Shown here: positions 22,511-33,660 of the stretch, in pieces
Layout: the number at the start of each line of letters is the position of its first letter
Position numbering within the stretch: position 1 is the stretch's first letter
Source of the DNA: Symsagittifera roscoffensis
Taxonomy: Eukaryota > Xenacoelomorpha > Acoela > Convolutidae
Length of the DNA: 64,000 bases
Reading direction: 5' to 3'
NCBI RefSeq assembly: GCF_963678635.1
Contig: NC_087062.1
Location: 82,608,012 to 82,672,011, forward strand
Program-made: the position numbers and the translations under genes
The notes under the pieces: model-generated
Told to the model about the DNA's origin: nothing
What the model saw: only the letters and a program-made list of their open reading frames with translations
Databases searched by the model: none

Positions 22511-23059
22511 ATTGTTCTGACTTTCAATACGAAAGTAACGGAATATTTGTGCTCGGGTGGGTTTCTTTTTTTCTTCAGACAAATTTCGACTTTTTAACTA
22601 GCCATTTTTGACCGAATTTTTTTTATCATTCAAAAGGTATTGTTGTCATGACCTTAAGTTTGAAAAGCTATTTCACCTGTGATCATTTTTCGTAAAGTTA
22701 TGAGGGTTTGAAGATTGCCATTTTGGCCATTTTGACCAATTTGGGACAATTAACGCGTGATATAATTCGCGCTATTAATGCGTAAGCGGAGATTAAATCC
22801 GTCTTATAAATCATTCCAAATTGGTTGAACGAAGCTTATTTGCCATAATTGATTTGTTACAAGGAACGAAATCTCTCTTTTTGTACTTTATATGGCGTGT
22901 GGTGGGGATGATTTTCATAAAAAATTTCAAATTTTAGAAGAAAAAAAATTTTCATTATATTTTATTTCATTAAATTTTTTATGTTTTTATTGCTGCTCCA
23001 TAAACCTTAAAAGGCAGTCGAAACATTCAGGGCTTCGCCCTGATACGAGCAGTCTTGTT
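22511..23059 (+). mobile_element. Helentron-like element, copy 6
   Basis: Head ATTGTTCTGACTTTC-AATA-CGAAAGTAACGG, GTGCTCGGGTGGG. Interior TAACGCGTGATATAATTCGC and GGCGTGTGGTGGGG. Tail CAGTCGAAACATTCAGGGC-TTC-GCCCTGATACGAGCAGTCTTG. Confidence 0.8.
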
Positions 23060-23473
23060 ACTGTTTTAATACATTCACTTATTTGATTTCCTTATAACAC
23101 TGAAGTTATTAGGCAAAGGAACTGAACTTTAAAAAAAATGGAAAGTGAAACAACCACGAAAGAAGCATATTTGAGTCTGGACAATATTTAGGACTGTTCC
23201 TGAAAGAAAGCAAAAAAATTCACGATTTACTTATGAGTCTGAGCTCGGTTTACTATTTTATTTTTCAAACTCATTTTCTATCCGCTGAGAAAACGAGTAA
23301 ATTTTGCTTTTGGAAATTTAGATTTCAATGAGTTCTTTTTGCGACAACTGATCTTTTTGTTCGTTCATTAACCCTCAATGAAAAAACACACCCTCAAAAC
23401 CCTCAAAAACCGACTCCAAACTAGTGTCTCAAATTTTTGGTTGAAGGTATTGATTGGGCGAATAGCTTAAAAA
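23060..23473. other. AT-rich non-coding
   Basis: Nothing recognised; would be 3' UTR or intron if the exon at 23474-23694 is real. Confidence 0.35.
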
Positions 23474-23694
23474 TTAACCGCATTCGTTGCTGCATTTCTT
23501 CCATCTTTTTTCTGTCTCCTTGCAATCACTGTCGAGACTAATTAGATCTGAATTCTGGTTCAGCTTTTGTTGCAGACATTGTGACCCGTTCCAGACAAAA
23601 CTCACGCATGTTTTTTGTTCCTCAAGTGTCCACGAACCACATTTATTGCTACCATAGAAACAGTCTTGCTCTATCCACACTTTTTCGACTCTTT
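23474..23694 (-). CDS. Candidate exon, cysteine-rich C-terminal extension of a protease-like gene
   Basis: CGTGTTTCAG is a good acceptor. The segment after it begins with two bases (AA) that complete a codon left by a phase-1 donor, and then encodes RVEKVWIEQDCFYGSNKCGS, later CLQQKLNQNSDLISLDSDC and WKKCSNECG, then TAA. It has eight cysteines in about 73 residues and at least one N-glycosylation sequon (NGS), which points to a secreted or extracellular region. WKKCSNECG resembles the W..CS..CG start of a thrombospondin type 1 repeat. A weak donor (GCG|GTTAAT) overlaps the stop, so it could be either terminal or internal. It is phase-compatible with the candidates at 26752-26877 and 27258-27384. 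Confidence 0.45.
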
Positions 23695-24105
23695 CTGAAA
23701 CACGCCTTCCAATTGCATTAGTTAAATCGTAGAAACGAGTGCTAGAAAATTTTTGGTTTTATTTAGTAACTACAAATTGTTGATCAGTTTTTTTATAACA
23801 CTTCATAGCTTTGAAAAATTTAACACAATCCTCTCAAATAATAGCTCGCTTCGAATTTCTCAATTATTGGCAACCCGCAGTGGCAAAAATTAATAAAAAC
23901 CGATTATCTACAAAAAAATATATAGAGATTTTAGAAAATCTGTAATTCATACACTTTTTATTGCATTAAAAAGTTGATTATAACCATTAGATAATCAAAT
24001 AGAATTCATTTTTTCTGCAAAGATTTTATACAGTATATCTTCTTTATATAATCGCTATCAAAATACAACAAATTTGGTTTTTTCTTTGTCAATTTTTACA
24101 CAGAG
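23695..24105. other. AT-rich, intron-like
   Basis: Between exon candidates on the minus strand; no feature recognised. Confidence 0.35.
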
Positions 24106-24109
24106 TATT

Positions 24110-24310
24110 TAAGATTTTACCCAGACAATTTTGTACAAATTAACGACAGATTATCTACAGATTATCTACAAACTATCTACGGATTATCAACAGATTATCT
24201 ACAACAAATGATCTACAGATTATCTACAAATTATCTGCAGTTTTTTTTTGTTTACAGATACTCTATTATATACAAATTATCTAAATATTATAAACAGGTT
24301 ATACACATGT
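24110..24310. repeat. ACAGATTATCTAC minisatellite, locus 2
   Basis: Tandem 12-13-bp units (ACAGATTATCTAC, ACAAACTATCTACGG, ACAGATTATCAAC, ACAAATTATCTGC) with TATATAC variants at the right end. Same family as 3745-3905. Confidence 0.75.
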
Positions 24311-24987
24311 TTTGTAAACTATAAAATCAATTATTTCGGCTTTAAAATCAATATGTTTATGTCGAAAAAAAATGATTCTATTTGTATAGAATCGATTATC
24401 GTTCGTGATAGGGTTGTAAAAAAAATCGATTTTATACATACGTTAGTGTGTAGGTTTTTCTGTATGTCATCAATTTTTATCCATTTTTGTCACTGCGGGT
24501 CGCTCCCATTTTTTTAGACACACGATTTTAACTTTTTTAGATGTATGTTAGCCTTTATTTGTCACAGTCCAGATCACTGCAAAATGAATTGAGCCTTCCA
24601 TCTTAAAGAAGCCTGCTTGTTGTAATGGCATTATGATGTGGGTTCAGAGAGAGCAATTAGATATCATCGAGATTAAACATAATCAGGCCGAAACTGCCAA
24701 GTAATTCAAGAATAAAAGTTCACAGCTCAGATGTCGATACCTTAATCACTGATACCAGAGACATTCTTAAAAATCTTTTTTGTTGCCTAATAAGTCCTAA
24801 TTTTGGATTTGGCAGTCATATCTAACTAGAGCTATAATAATAATGAGATCAAGTAAAGACCTAAAAAAATACCAAAAAAAGTTTTAAAAATGTATTAGTT
24901 GATTGTTCGAAAAAGCTTGTTAAATCATACGGCCTGCAAAAAGTCGAGGATTCTCACGTACAGTTTTAAACTGGAAACCAAAGTAAA

Positions 24988-25898
24988 CTACCCGCATCCA
25001 AGTTTAGGCGTAAATAATTCATTATAACGGATTATTATGATGATTTTTTGACAATTATAATCGATTATAATTACCAAAATTAGGTCTTTAAGGGATTTAT
25101 AATTGATTATAATCGTGATATTTTCCAAGAGATTATGATCTCTTATAATCGATTAAAACTGATTATAATTGATTATAGTTCTTACTAAAAACCATTAAAA
25201 CCAGTTATAATCGATTATAATCGATTATAATCTCTTATTTTGCCGAAATTTTCCTATATTCGAATTATATCTTATGGGTTATTATTTTTGTGTCAATAAG
25301 AAAATCTCTAAAAAAGAGATCTCTTGTACACTTTGGTTCATCTGAACACAAGGTTTTACCACGAATTAAAAGTTTCATAGAGATCCTTTCATATGAGTGA
25401 AAGGTTCTCGCGGTAGATGAAAAATAAATTCTTCGAATCAATCATGAAACTATATCAATTTGCTGATGTTTTGTTTCTTAAAAAAATTTAAAATATGCAT
25501 CGCAAAACAATTCTAATGGGAAAGAATTGATAAAAAAAACTTATAAATTTGAATTAATTGGAAAACTTTAAAAACATTTTTCTCATTTTTCATAGGAACC
25601 AACGTCCACAAAAAGCATAAAGAATAAGAAATTTAGATGCAACTTCGAAGACAAAAATGGACAAACAAAAGGGATTATAATCAATTTTAATCGATTACAA
25701 TTGTATCGAAAAATAGACGAATAAATAATCAATAATAATCGATTATAATGGATTATAATTCATTATAATTTGATTTCAAAAAGAGAGATTATAATCGATT
25801 ATTAATTGATTAAAATCGGTTGTTTCTCAATTTTAGTGAGACTGGTACTGAAATCGTAATATAATCGATTATTAACGCTTGAAACTGGATGCGGGTAG
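24988..25898. mobile_element. Inverted-repeat element packed with TTATAATCGATTATAA palindromes
   Basis: The ends are inverted copies: CTACCCGCATCCAAGTTTAG at 24988 and, read on the other strand, CTACCCGCATCCAGTTTCAA from 25898. Two interior blocks (25020-25260 and 25670-25865) carry many copies of the palindromic motif TTATAATCGATTATAA and half-sites (GATTATAATC). A more ordinary spacer lies between them. No open frame. The 911-bp length and terminal inverted repeats fit a MITE or foldback element; the target duplication is unclear. Confidence 0.65.
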
Positions 25899-26751
25899 CT
25901 AAACACGGTATCAGAAGCCGCAAATTTAGAAAGATACAACCGGTTGGTTATCTGTGCTAGAAAAATTGGATTGCAATAACTTTAATAAAGATAATCCTAT
26001 AAATACCTAGAAACTTGACCTAAATCTGATTAGTTTGGAACAAAAATGTAACCTTTCAATTTCAAACGGTTTTGAATAGATCTAAGTCCAGTTTTGAATT
26101 TTTTTTTGGTTCATTTTCAAAAAAAAACTTTAATAAAAAGGATATCAATTTAAATCAATTTGAATAGATTTTTATCCATTTTTTTCTCATTTCTATACAC
26201 AGACCTTCTCGAATATGAAACAAAACGAAAATTGGATGTTATATAATGAACTTTTAATCGAGTTTTTGTTTTGGACTGCGAAGAAACTTTGAGTTTGAGT
26301 AATTTGTTGTAAAAGAGTTTTTTTCAAATCTACGCTCATTTGTTCAAAAAGATTGCGCTGAGAATTTTGATAGGGAAACTAGATTTTTTAAAAATAAATC
26401 AATTAACATATCTGCTCCACGGCAAACCTCAGAGTTGCAAAACTGAAACAGGATCCCTTCAAACTCATTAGTTTGAGATCAAAACTCTAAAATAGTTACT
26501 CTAGCTCTCTGTGGCTTCTTGAAAAAAATTGCTCAAGGTTCAAAACAAAAGCAATCTTTACGTTAAATCAATTTTGATGAGAGCTCGGTGGATTGCATTC
26601 AATTGACAAGTTCTATGTGAATCGATATAATTCGGTTTTCAAAGCAATAAGATTGATTTTTGAAGGGCCAAAATCTCTACAAATCCAATTCTAAATTTTC
26701 GCATCTAAATGGGCTGCCAATTTTCGTATCGATTTTCATGTCGTGTAATAC
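25899..26751. other. AT-rich, intron-like
   Basis: No gene or repeat recognised. Confidence 0.35.
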
Positions 26752-26877
26752 CTATATAAAAGATGATCGAACTCGATTTTAATCTCAGTTTGTCGGTGCG
26801 GGTAATAATGTGCGGACCAAAAAAAGTCTCTGAGACTCCGATAAGAGTGAAATTGTATGAATGAATTTCAAAGAAGG
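26752..26877 (-). CDS. Candidate internal exon, 126 bp
   Basis: Acceptor AAAAATTGCAG, donor TATAG|GTATTA. The frame starts with two bases and ends with one, so both flanking introns would be phase 1. It encodes FFEIHSYNFTLIGVSETFFG followed by a part with ITRTDKLRLKSSSII. An NFT sequon is present. No family recognised. The main support is that the phases agree with the exons on both sides, in the same strand order. The acceptor tract is A-rich rather than pyrimidine-rich, which weakens the call. Confidence 0.35.
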
Positions 26878-27257
26878 CTGCAATTTTTTTTTTGAAAATT
26901 GGAAATTGCCATGGAAATTGCCATGAAATCACCAAGGACAACTTATCTTATTGGTCTACCTTCAATTGATTTTCTAACCGTATATTATCTTTATAAAAAA
27001 TGACTGAGCTCAACATCTTTTTTCGCTGACTTTTTAAAGAGTTCAAACAGCTGTCACACGGCACTTGAGATTATTACCTCCTCAATTATACATAGAGAAC
27101 TATTTATGCAAAGATATACAAATCGACAGGTATTCATTTAATAACATGGTCTTTCCAAGTGCCTTTTAAAAAATTTTCATCAAGCTCAGAAGCGTAATCC
27201 TATCAATCTTTATTTAAGTCAAGTGATTCAGTGGCTTAATGTTTCCAAATTACTTAC

Positions 27258-27384
27258 CGATCAGGACTCCTTCCACCCATGACTTGAAATAAACTACTTT
27301 CACAAATACTTTCTCGCCAACAGACGAACAGGTTGTTTTGTCTCCTATCAGGCCATACAAACACCAATCAGCCGCCAATGAAGA
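27258..27384 (-). CDS. Candidate exon: C-terminal end of a trypsin-like serine protease domain
   Basis: Acceptor CTGGTTTTTAG, donor ATCG|GTAAGT, both strong; 127 bp, starting in phase 0 and ending in phase 1. It encodes DWCLYGLIGDKTTCSS followed by GEKVFVKVVYFKSWVEGVL. In the chymotrypsin family (S1) the last part of the domain reads hydrophobic-GI-x-S-x-G-x-x-C, then G-V-aromatic-x-x-V, and ends with a helix containing W-I/V. The exon follows that order, with C in the expected place and EKVFVKV..YFKSWVE as the last strand and helix. The exon carrying the catalytic Ser (GDSGGP) should lie at higher coordinates and was not found in the window, so activity cannot be judged. The conserved SWG is not seen. 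Confidence 0.5.
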
Positions 27385-27871
27385 CTAAAAACCAGAAAGG
27401 ACTTTTCAGAATCTAATTTACCTGAATAATGAAAAGTAGTACTTTTAAATTATATTTAGGAGTTTAAAAAATCTACACTTTTATGAATACAAAAAAAAAC
27501 AACATAAATAAAATTGTGATTATAATTGTGGGTGGATGAAGAGTTCACGGGTCTGATTTTGACAATGAATCCAATAAATGAAGATGACGGACAGCAAATT
27601 AAACAAAGTAGAAGCAAGACATTCAATTAGAAGAAATTGATTAGCCAAAAGAAGAATCACCTTTTAATATAGCAGTTAGTCTTAATTTCGTTCGATCTCA
27701 CGGCTAGAAAGCTGTTAAACAATTAATAATTTCCTGTCAAAATTTATTCAGGCTCGTTTTTTGCTTGTCTTATTATTGAATTTACTGTCTAGATCAGACC
27801 CGTCTCCTTATTGTTCAACTAAATTTTAAGGAGAGTGCTTTATTTTGCTTAGAATGAAGCTAACAAACGAT
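27385..27871. other. AT-rich, intron-like
   Basis: No upstream protease exon detected. Confidence 0.35.
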
Positions 27872-28378
27872 AATTTTTCTTCCGATTTTCGAAGAAAACG
27901 GAATATATATGCTAGGTGTAGTTTTTTATTCATTCAATTTTTGCTGATCGAAAAAACGGGTTTCAGCAAAAAATATATATACCCCATTGAAAATATTGAC
28001 TTCTTGATTTCAAAATTGAAAAGATATTTTACGTCCGGTATTTTTGTAAAATATATGGGGGTTCGAAAATTGCCAAATTGGCCAAGTTCTGGACTAAATT
28101 ATGCGCGTTTTGAAGCATCATAATGCTGAGAGCGTAAAGCGAATTAATTATGCGTGGCAAATTATCACGCACAACAGAATCGTTCCATTTTGAATTGAGG
28201 CCAGCTAATCGGTCGTGTTAAATTCGTACGACTCAACATTTTACACTTTGATATTGTCCAAAATTTTTAGTTTTTCCATATTTTTGTTCCCCAAAAACTA
28301 TTCGATTACGGACTGATTAAGATTTAGGGGACAGTCGGAACATTCAGGACTTTGCCTTGATATACGAGCAGTCTTGTT
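27872..28378 (+). mobile_element. Helentron-like element, second subfamily, full copy
   Basis: Head TTCTTCCGATTTTCGAAGAA and CGGAATATATATGCTAGGTG. Interior ATACCCCATTGAAAATATTG, GGGGGTTCGAAAATTGCC, TTGAGGCCAGCTAATCGGTC. Tail CAGTCGGAACATTCAGGAC-TTT-GCCTTGATATACGAGCAGTC, hairpin slightly weakened. Confidence 0.65.
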
Positions 28379-28582
28379 TGAAGACCGCTTTTCATTTTCC
28401 AAATGGCAGTTTATACTATCTGAAAAACATTTTGAGGCCTTGATGAAACAACAGAATATGTTTTTTACCTGATATGTATTATCATTTGCTCTGGAAATTA
28501 TATTTTGCTTTTTTTGGACAGCAACTTTTTTTGCAGTTTTCAAATGACGCAAATATGAGTTTCACTGAACGCAGAGAAACTA

Positions 28583-29863
28583 TACCTTGGTTCAAAAAAA
28601 GTGGCCGCTGAAATAATAGATTTTTCTAAGCATTGAGCAAACAAAATAATATAAGAAAATATGAGTCTGTTGCGTCTTTGTCTTGCCTATTCAGTCCCAG
28701 TCCATTTCTTCACAAATTTTCCTTCGTTTTCAAGACACTGGCCCAAACGCGTCGGGATAGAACCCATCAAATTTTTTCTTACAGCTGGCAAAATTACATG
28801 TTGAGATTCTTGAACATACTGAATTAGTTCGTCTTTTGTTTTCGGATTTTTCTTCTCAACAAAGGATTTAAGCATCATCCACACATTTTCCACTGGATTA
28901 ATGTCTGGAGAATTGGGTGGCCACTGCAAAATTGTACCGAATTTTCGGCAAAAAAATCTTTAGTTTGTCGGGAAGTATGGGGTGTGGCGCCGTCCTGCTC
29001 TAGTATCCAGCCATCGGGAAATAATGCAGTGGCGTAAGGAATAAAGTCACCAACAATTTCGCAGTACTTGGAACTATCAATTGTACCTCTTTCGATGATT
29101 TTCATGTAAAAACCTTTACTCGATATTGCTCCCCAGACCATAATTTTGGGTGAAAACTTCGGGAAACCTTTTCGCGGCGTTTTTCGATAAGAACTCCAAA
29201 GCTTGATTTTATTCCGATGAAGTTGGAAAATGCACTCGTTGGAAGTTGGAACATGCACATTGAAGTTCTACCATGTTCTGCAAAATTCGATTCTTTTTTG
29301 CTCATGGACCGGTGTGATATTCGGGATGATTTTTGCAGTCTTTTTCTGCACGCCGGACGATTTCAGAGCTCGGAAAACTGTGGATTTACTGACGGATGTC
29401 CTAGCTAACTCGTTATAACGATCACAGACATTTTGAGTTGATGCCGACGGAGATTTAAGCGCAATTTGACATAAGCGTTTTTTCTCATTGCCAGAAATTT
29501 GGAGAGGTCGGCCGCTTCCTTTCTTTCTTTCCAAGGTTCCCTTTTCTTCCAAGATTTTCATGTTACGTCGGAAACTACGCGGTGGCATTTTCACCCGTTT
29601 CGACAGATATTCACGTTGTTTGGAGTCGTTGACATAGAGAAATTCAAGTAAATCGCGTTTCGCTTGCATTTCAAAATTTTGTGTTGAAGAATGATGTGTA
29701 GCATTTTCATTAGCTAAGTACCTGTCAATTGATTCACACGGCGACAAAGTCTGTTCAACTTCTTTCTTTTTTATTTTTGCCACATTTTGCCAAAATTTGC
29801 CGCTTTCGAGCTATACGCATTTTTCAAAAATATTGCCGCGGCCATTTTTTTTGAACCAAGGTA
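28583..29863 (-). mobile_element. Tc1-type DNA transposon, decayed
   Basis: Terminal inverted repeats of about 27 bp, TACCTTGGTTCAAAAAAA then (G/A)TGGCCGC, lie at 28583-28609 and 29837-29863. They are flanked by TA on both sides, the Tc1/mariner target duplication. The length of 1,281 bp is normal for Tc1. The single gene inside runs on the minus strand. Confidence 0.92.
28687..29783 (-). pseudogene. Tc1 transposase, inactivated
   Basis: Start MAKIKKKEVEQ at 29783. The N-terminal part carries helix-turn-helix DNA-binding regions (RSFRRNMKILEEKGTLERK, then GSGRPLQIS with the GRPR-type hook, then STQNVCDRYNELARTSVSKS). The catalytic core follows. The region of the first catalytic Asp reads TSNECIFQL, where the family has a D before E, so the first Asp appears to be Asn. 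The second Asp is in LEQDGATPHTS. The Glu is in NSPDINPVENVW, 34 residues after the second Asp, giving the Tc1 DD34E spacing. Breaks: an in-frame TAG at 29268-29270 after EFCRTW and a frameshift near 28930 just before WPPNSPD. About 340 codons in total, normal for the family. Confidence 0.93.
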
Positions 29864-30394
29864 TACAATGGCATACAAAACTGTTAATTGTCCAAGAAGT
29901 AATCACAGGGCTTAAAAAAAGTTACTTAACTGTGATTTTAATTGGTATTTTTATATATATTTTTTTGATTTTGTAACAATTATACTAGACGGAACATTCA
30001 AAGTTACTTACATACTTACCGAACTTTCTTATAGTGATTTTTTGTTTTAATGTATCTAGAGCATTGTATTCAACATTCTATACTCATCGTTTTTCCTTGC
30101 GCTCGTTCAAAAGTTTAATTTTGTTTTCCTTGCCAGGATTCGTCCCGCAGTGTAAATCAGTAATGCTTCAGCATCGTTTCATTTAGATTCCAATACTGCA
30201 TCAAACTCAATGTAGTTCAACTTTGGCACTCATCATTTAAAAATTTCGCAGTAACGAAAAAACACTGAATCATTGCTGGAACAAAATCGTATTTTGCCAT
30301 TTTCTCGTAGACAGCAGATATAAATCATTATTTAAAAAATGGCCACGACAAATATTGAACTTCTAGATCCGTTTTTTGACCAATTGCTCTGTTT
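29864..30394. other. AT-rich non-coding, left flank of the satellite
   Basis: No feature recognised. Confidence 0.4.
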
Positions 30395-32030
30395 CAACTG
30401 TGCTCGACCTATGATTCGACTGTGATCGACTTATGTTTCGACTGTTCTCGACCTATGTTTCCACTGTGATCGACTTATGTTTCGACTGTGCTCGACTGAT
30501 GTTTCGACTGAGCTTGTCATATGTTTCCACTGTGATCAATTTATGTTTCGACTGTGCTCGACCTATGATTCGACTGTGATCGACTTATGTTTCCACTGTG
30601 ATAGACTTATGTTTCCACTGTGATCGACTTATGTTTCGACTGTGCTTGTCATATGTTTCCACTGTGATCGATTTACGTTTCGACTGTGCTCGACTTATGT
30701 TTCGACTGTGCTTGTCATATCTTTCCGCTGTGATCGACATAAGTTTCGACTGTGATCGACTTATGTTTCGACTGTTCTCGACCTATGTTTCCACTGTGAT
30801 CGACTTATGTTTCGACTGTGCTCGACTGATGTTTCGACTGTGCTCGACTGATGTTTCAACTGAGCTTGTCATATGTTTCCACTGTGATCAATTTATGTTT
30901 CGACTGTGCTCGACTTATGTTTCGACTGTGCTTGTCATATGTTTCCACTGTGATCAATTTATGTTTCGACTGTGCTCGACCTATGATTCGACTGTGATCG
31001 ACTTATGTTTCCACTGTGATCGACTGATGTTTCGACTGAGCTTGTCATATGTTTCCACTGTGATCAATTTATGTTTCGACTGTGCTCGACCTATGATTCG
31101 ACTGTGATCGACTTATGTTTCCACTGTGATCGACTGATGTTTCGACTGAGCTTGTCATATGTTTCCACTGTGATCAATTTATGTTTCGACTGTGCTCGAC
31201 CTATGATTCGACTGTGATCGACTTATGTTTCGACTGTGCTCGACTGATGTTTCGACTGAGCTTGTCATATGTTTCCACTGTGATCAATTTATGTTTCGAC
31301 TGTGCTCGACTTATGTTTCGACTGAGCTTGTCATATGTTTCCACTGTGATCAATTTATGTTTCGACTGTGCTCGACCTATGATTCGACTGTGATCGACTT
31401 ATGTTTCCACTGTGATCGACTTATGTTTCGACTGTGCTCGACTGATGTTTCGACTGAGCTTGTCATATGTTTCCACTGTGATCAATTTATGTTTCGACTG
31501 TGCTCGACCTATGATTCGACTGTGATCGACTTATGTTTCCACTGTGATCGACTTATGTTTCGACTGTGCTTGTCATATGTTTCCACTGTGATCAATTTAT
31601 GTTTCGACTGTGCTCGACCTATGATTCGACTGTGATCGACTTATGTTTCCACTGTGATCGACTTATGTTTCGACTGTGCTCGACTGATGTTTCAACTGAG
31701 CTTGTCATATGTTTCCACTGTGATCAATTTATGTTTCGACTGTGCTCGACTTATGTTTCGACTGAGCTTGTCATATGTTTCCACTGTGATCAATTTATGT
31801 TTCGACTGTGCTCGACCTATGATTCGACTGTGATCGACTTATGTTTCCACTGTGATCGACTTATGTTTCGACTGTGCTCGACTGATGTTTCGACTGAGCT
31901 TGTCATATGTTTCCACTGTGATCAATTTATGTTTCGACTGTGCTCGACCTATGATTCGACTGTGATCGACTTATGTTTCCACTGTGATCGACTTATGTTT
32001 CCACTGTGATCGACTTATGTTTCGACTGTG
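30395..32030 (+). repeat. 22-bp satellite, block 1
   Basis: Monomers of ATGTTTCGACTGTGCTCGAC plus two bases. Variants (TTTCCACTGTGATCAATTT, GATTCGACTGTGATCGACT, GAGCTTGTCAT) recur together at 66, 110 or 132 bp, all multiples of 22, showing higher-order units that expanded and contracted. The monomer has no stop in any plus-strand frame, so three monomers (66 bp) read as a 22-residue repeat. Confidence 0.97.
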
Positions 32031-33660
32031 CTTGTCATATGTTTCCACTGTGATCGATTTACGTTTCGACTGTGCTCGACTTATGTTTCGACTGTGCTTG
32101 TCATATCTTTCCGCTGTGATCGACATAAGTTTCGACTGTGCTCGACTTATGTTTCGACTGTGATCGACTTATGTTTCGACTGTGCTTGTCATATCTTTCC
32201 GCTGTGATCGACATAAGTTTCGACTGTGCTCGACTTATGTTTCGACTGTGATCGACTTATGTTTCGACTGTGCTTGTCATATCTTTCCGCTGTGATCGAC
32301 ATAAGTTTCGACTGTGCTCGACTTATGTTTCGACTGTGATCGACTTATGTTTCGACTGTGCTTGTCATATCTTTCCGCTGTGATCGACATAAGTTTCGAC
32401 TGTGCTCGACTTATGTTTCGACTGTGATCGACTTATGTTTCGACTGTGCTTGTCATATGTTTCCACTGTGATCGATTTACGTTTCGACTGTGCTCGACTT
32501 ATGTTTCGACTGTGCTTGTCATATCTTTCCGCTGTGATCGACATAAGTTTCGACTGTGCTCGACTTATGTTTCGACTGTGCTCGACTTATGTTTCGACTG
32601 TGCTCGACTTATGTTTCGACTGTGCTTGTCATATGTTTCCACTGTGATCGATTTACGTTTCGACTGTGATCTACTTATGTTTCGACTGTGCTTGTCATAT
32701 GTTTCCACTGTGATCGATTTACGTTTCGACTGTGCTCGACTTATGTTTCGACTGTGATCGACTTATGTTTCGACTGTGCTTGTCATATCTTTCCGCTGTG
32801 ATCGACATAAGTTTCGACTGTGCTCGACTTATGTTTCGACTGTGATCGACTTATGTTTCGACTGTGCTTGTCATATCTTTCCGCTGTGATCGACATAAGT
32901 TTCGACTGTGCTCGACTTATGTTTCGACTGTGATCGACTTATGTTTCGACTGTGCTTGTCATATGTTTCCACTGTGATCGATTTACGTTTCGACTGTGCT
33001 CGACTTATGTTTCGACTGTGCTTGTCATATCTTTCCGCTGTGATCGACATAAGTTTCGACTGTGCTCGACTTATGTTTCGACTGTGCTCGACTTATGTTT
33101 CGACTGTGCTCGACCTATGTTTCGACTGTGCTTGTCATATCTTTCCGCTGTGATCGACATAAGTTTCGACTGTGCTCGACTTATGTTTCGACTGTGATCG
33201 ACTTATGTTTCGACTGTGCTTGTCATATGTTTCCACTGTGATCGATTTACGTTTCGACTGTGCTCGACTTATGTTTCGACTGTGCTTGTCATATCTTTCC
33301 GCTGTGATCGACATAAGTTTCGACTGTGCTCGACTTATGTTTCGACTGTGATCGACTTATGTTTCGACTGTGCTTGTCATATCTTTCCGCTGTGATCGAC
33401 ATAAGTTTCGACTGTGCTCGACTTATGTTTCGACTGTGATCGACTTATGTTTCGACTGTGCTTGTCATATCTTTCCGCTGTGATCGACATAAGTTTCGAC
33501 TGTGCTCGACTTATGTTTCGACTGTGATCGACTTATGTTTCGACTGTGCTCGACTTATGTTTCGACTGTGCTTGTCATATCTTTCCGCTGTGATCGACAT
33601 AAGTTTCGACTGTGCTCGACTTATGTTTCGACTGTGATCGACTTATGTTTCGACTGTGCT
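32031..33660 (+). repeat. 22-bp satellite, block 2 with 88-bp higher-order unit
   Basis: The marker TCTTTCCGCTGTGATCGACA recurs at about 32107, 32195, 32283 and 32371, exactly 88 bp apart, that is four monomers. Monomers are very uniform here, so this block looks the most recently homogenised. Confidence 0.97.
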
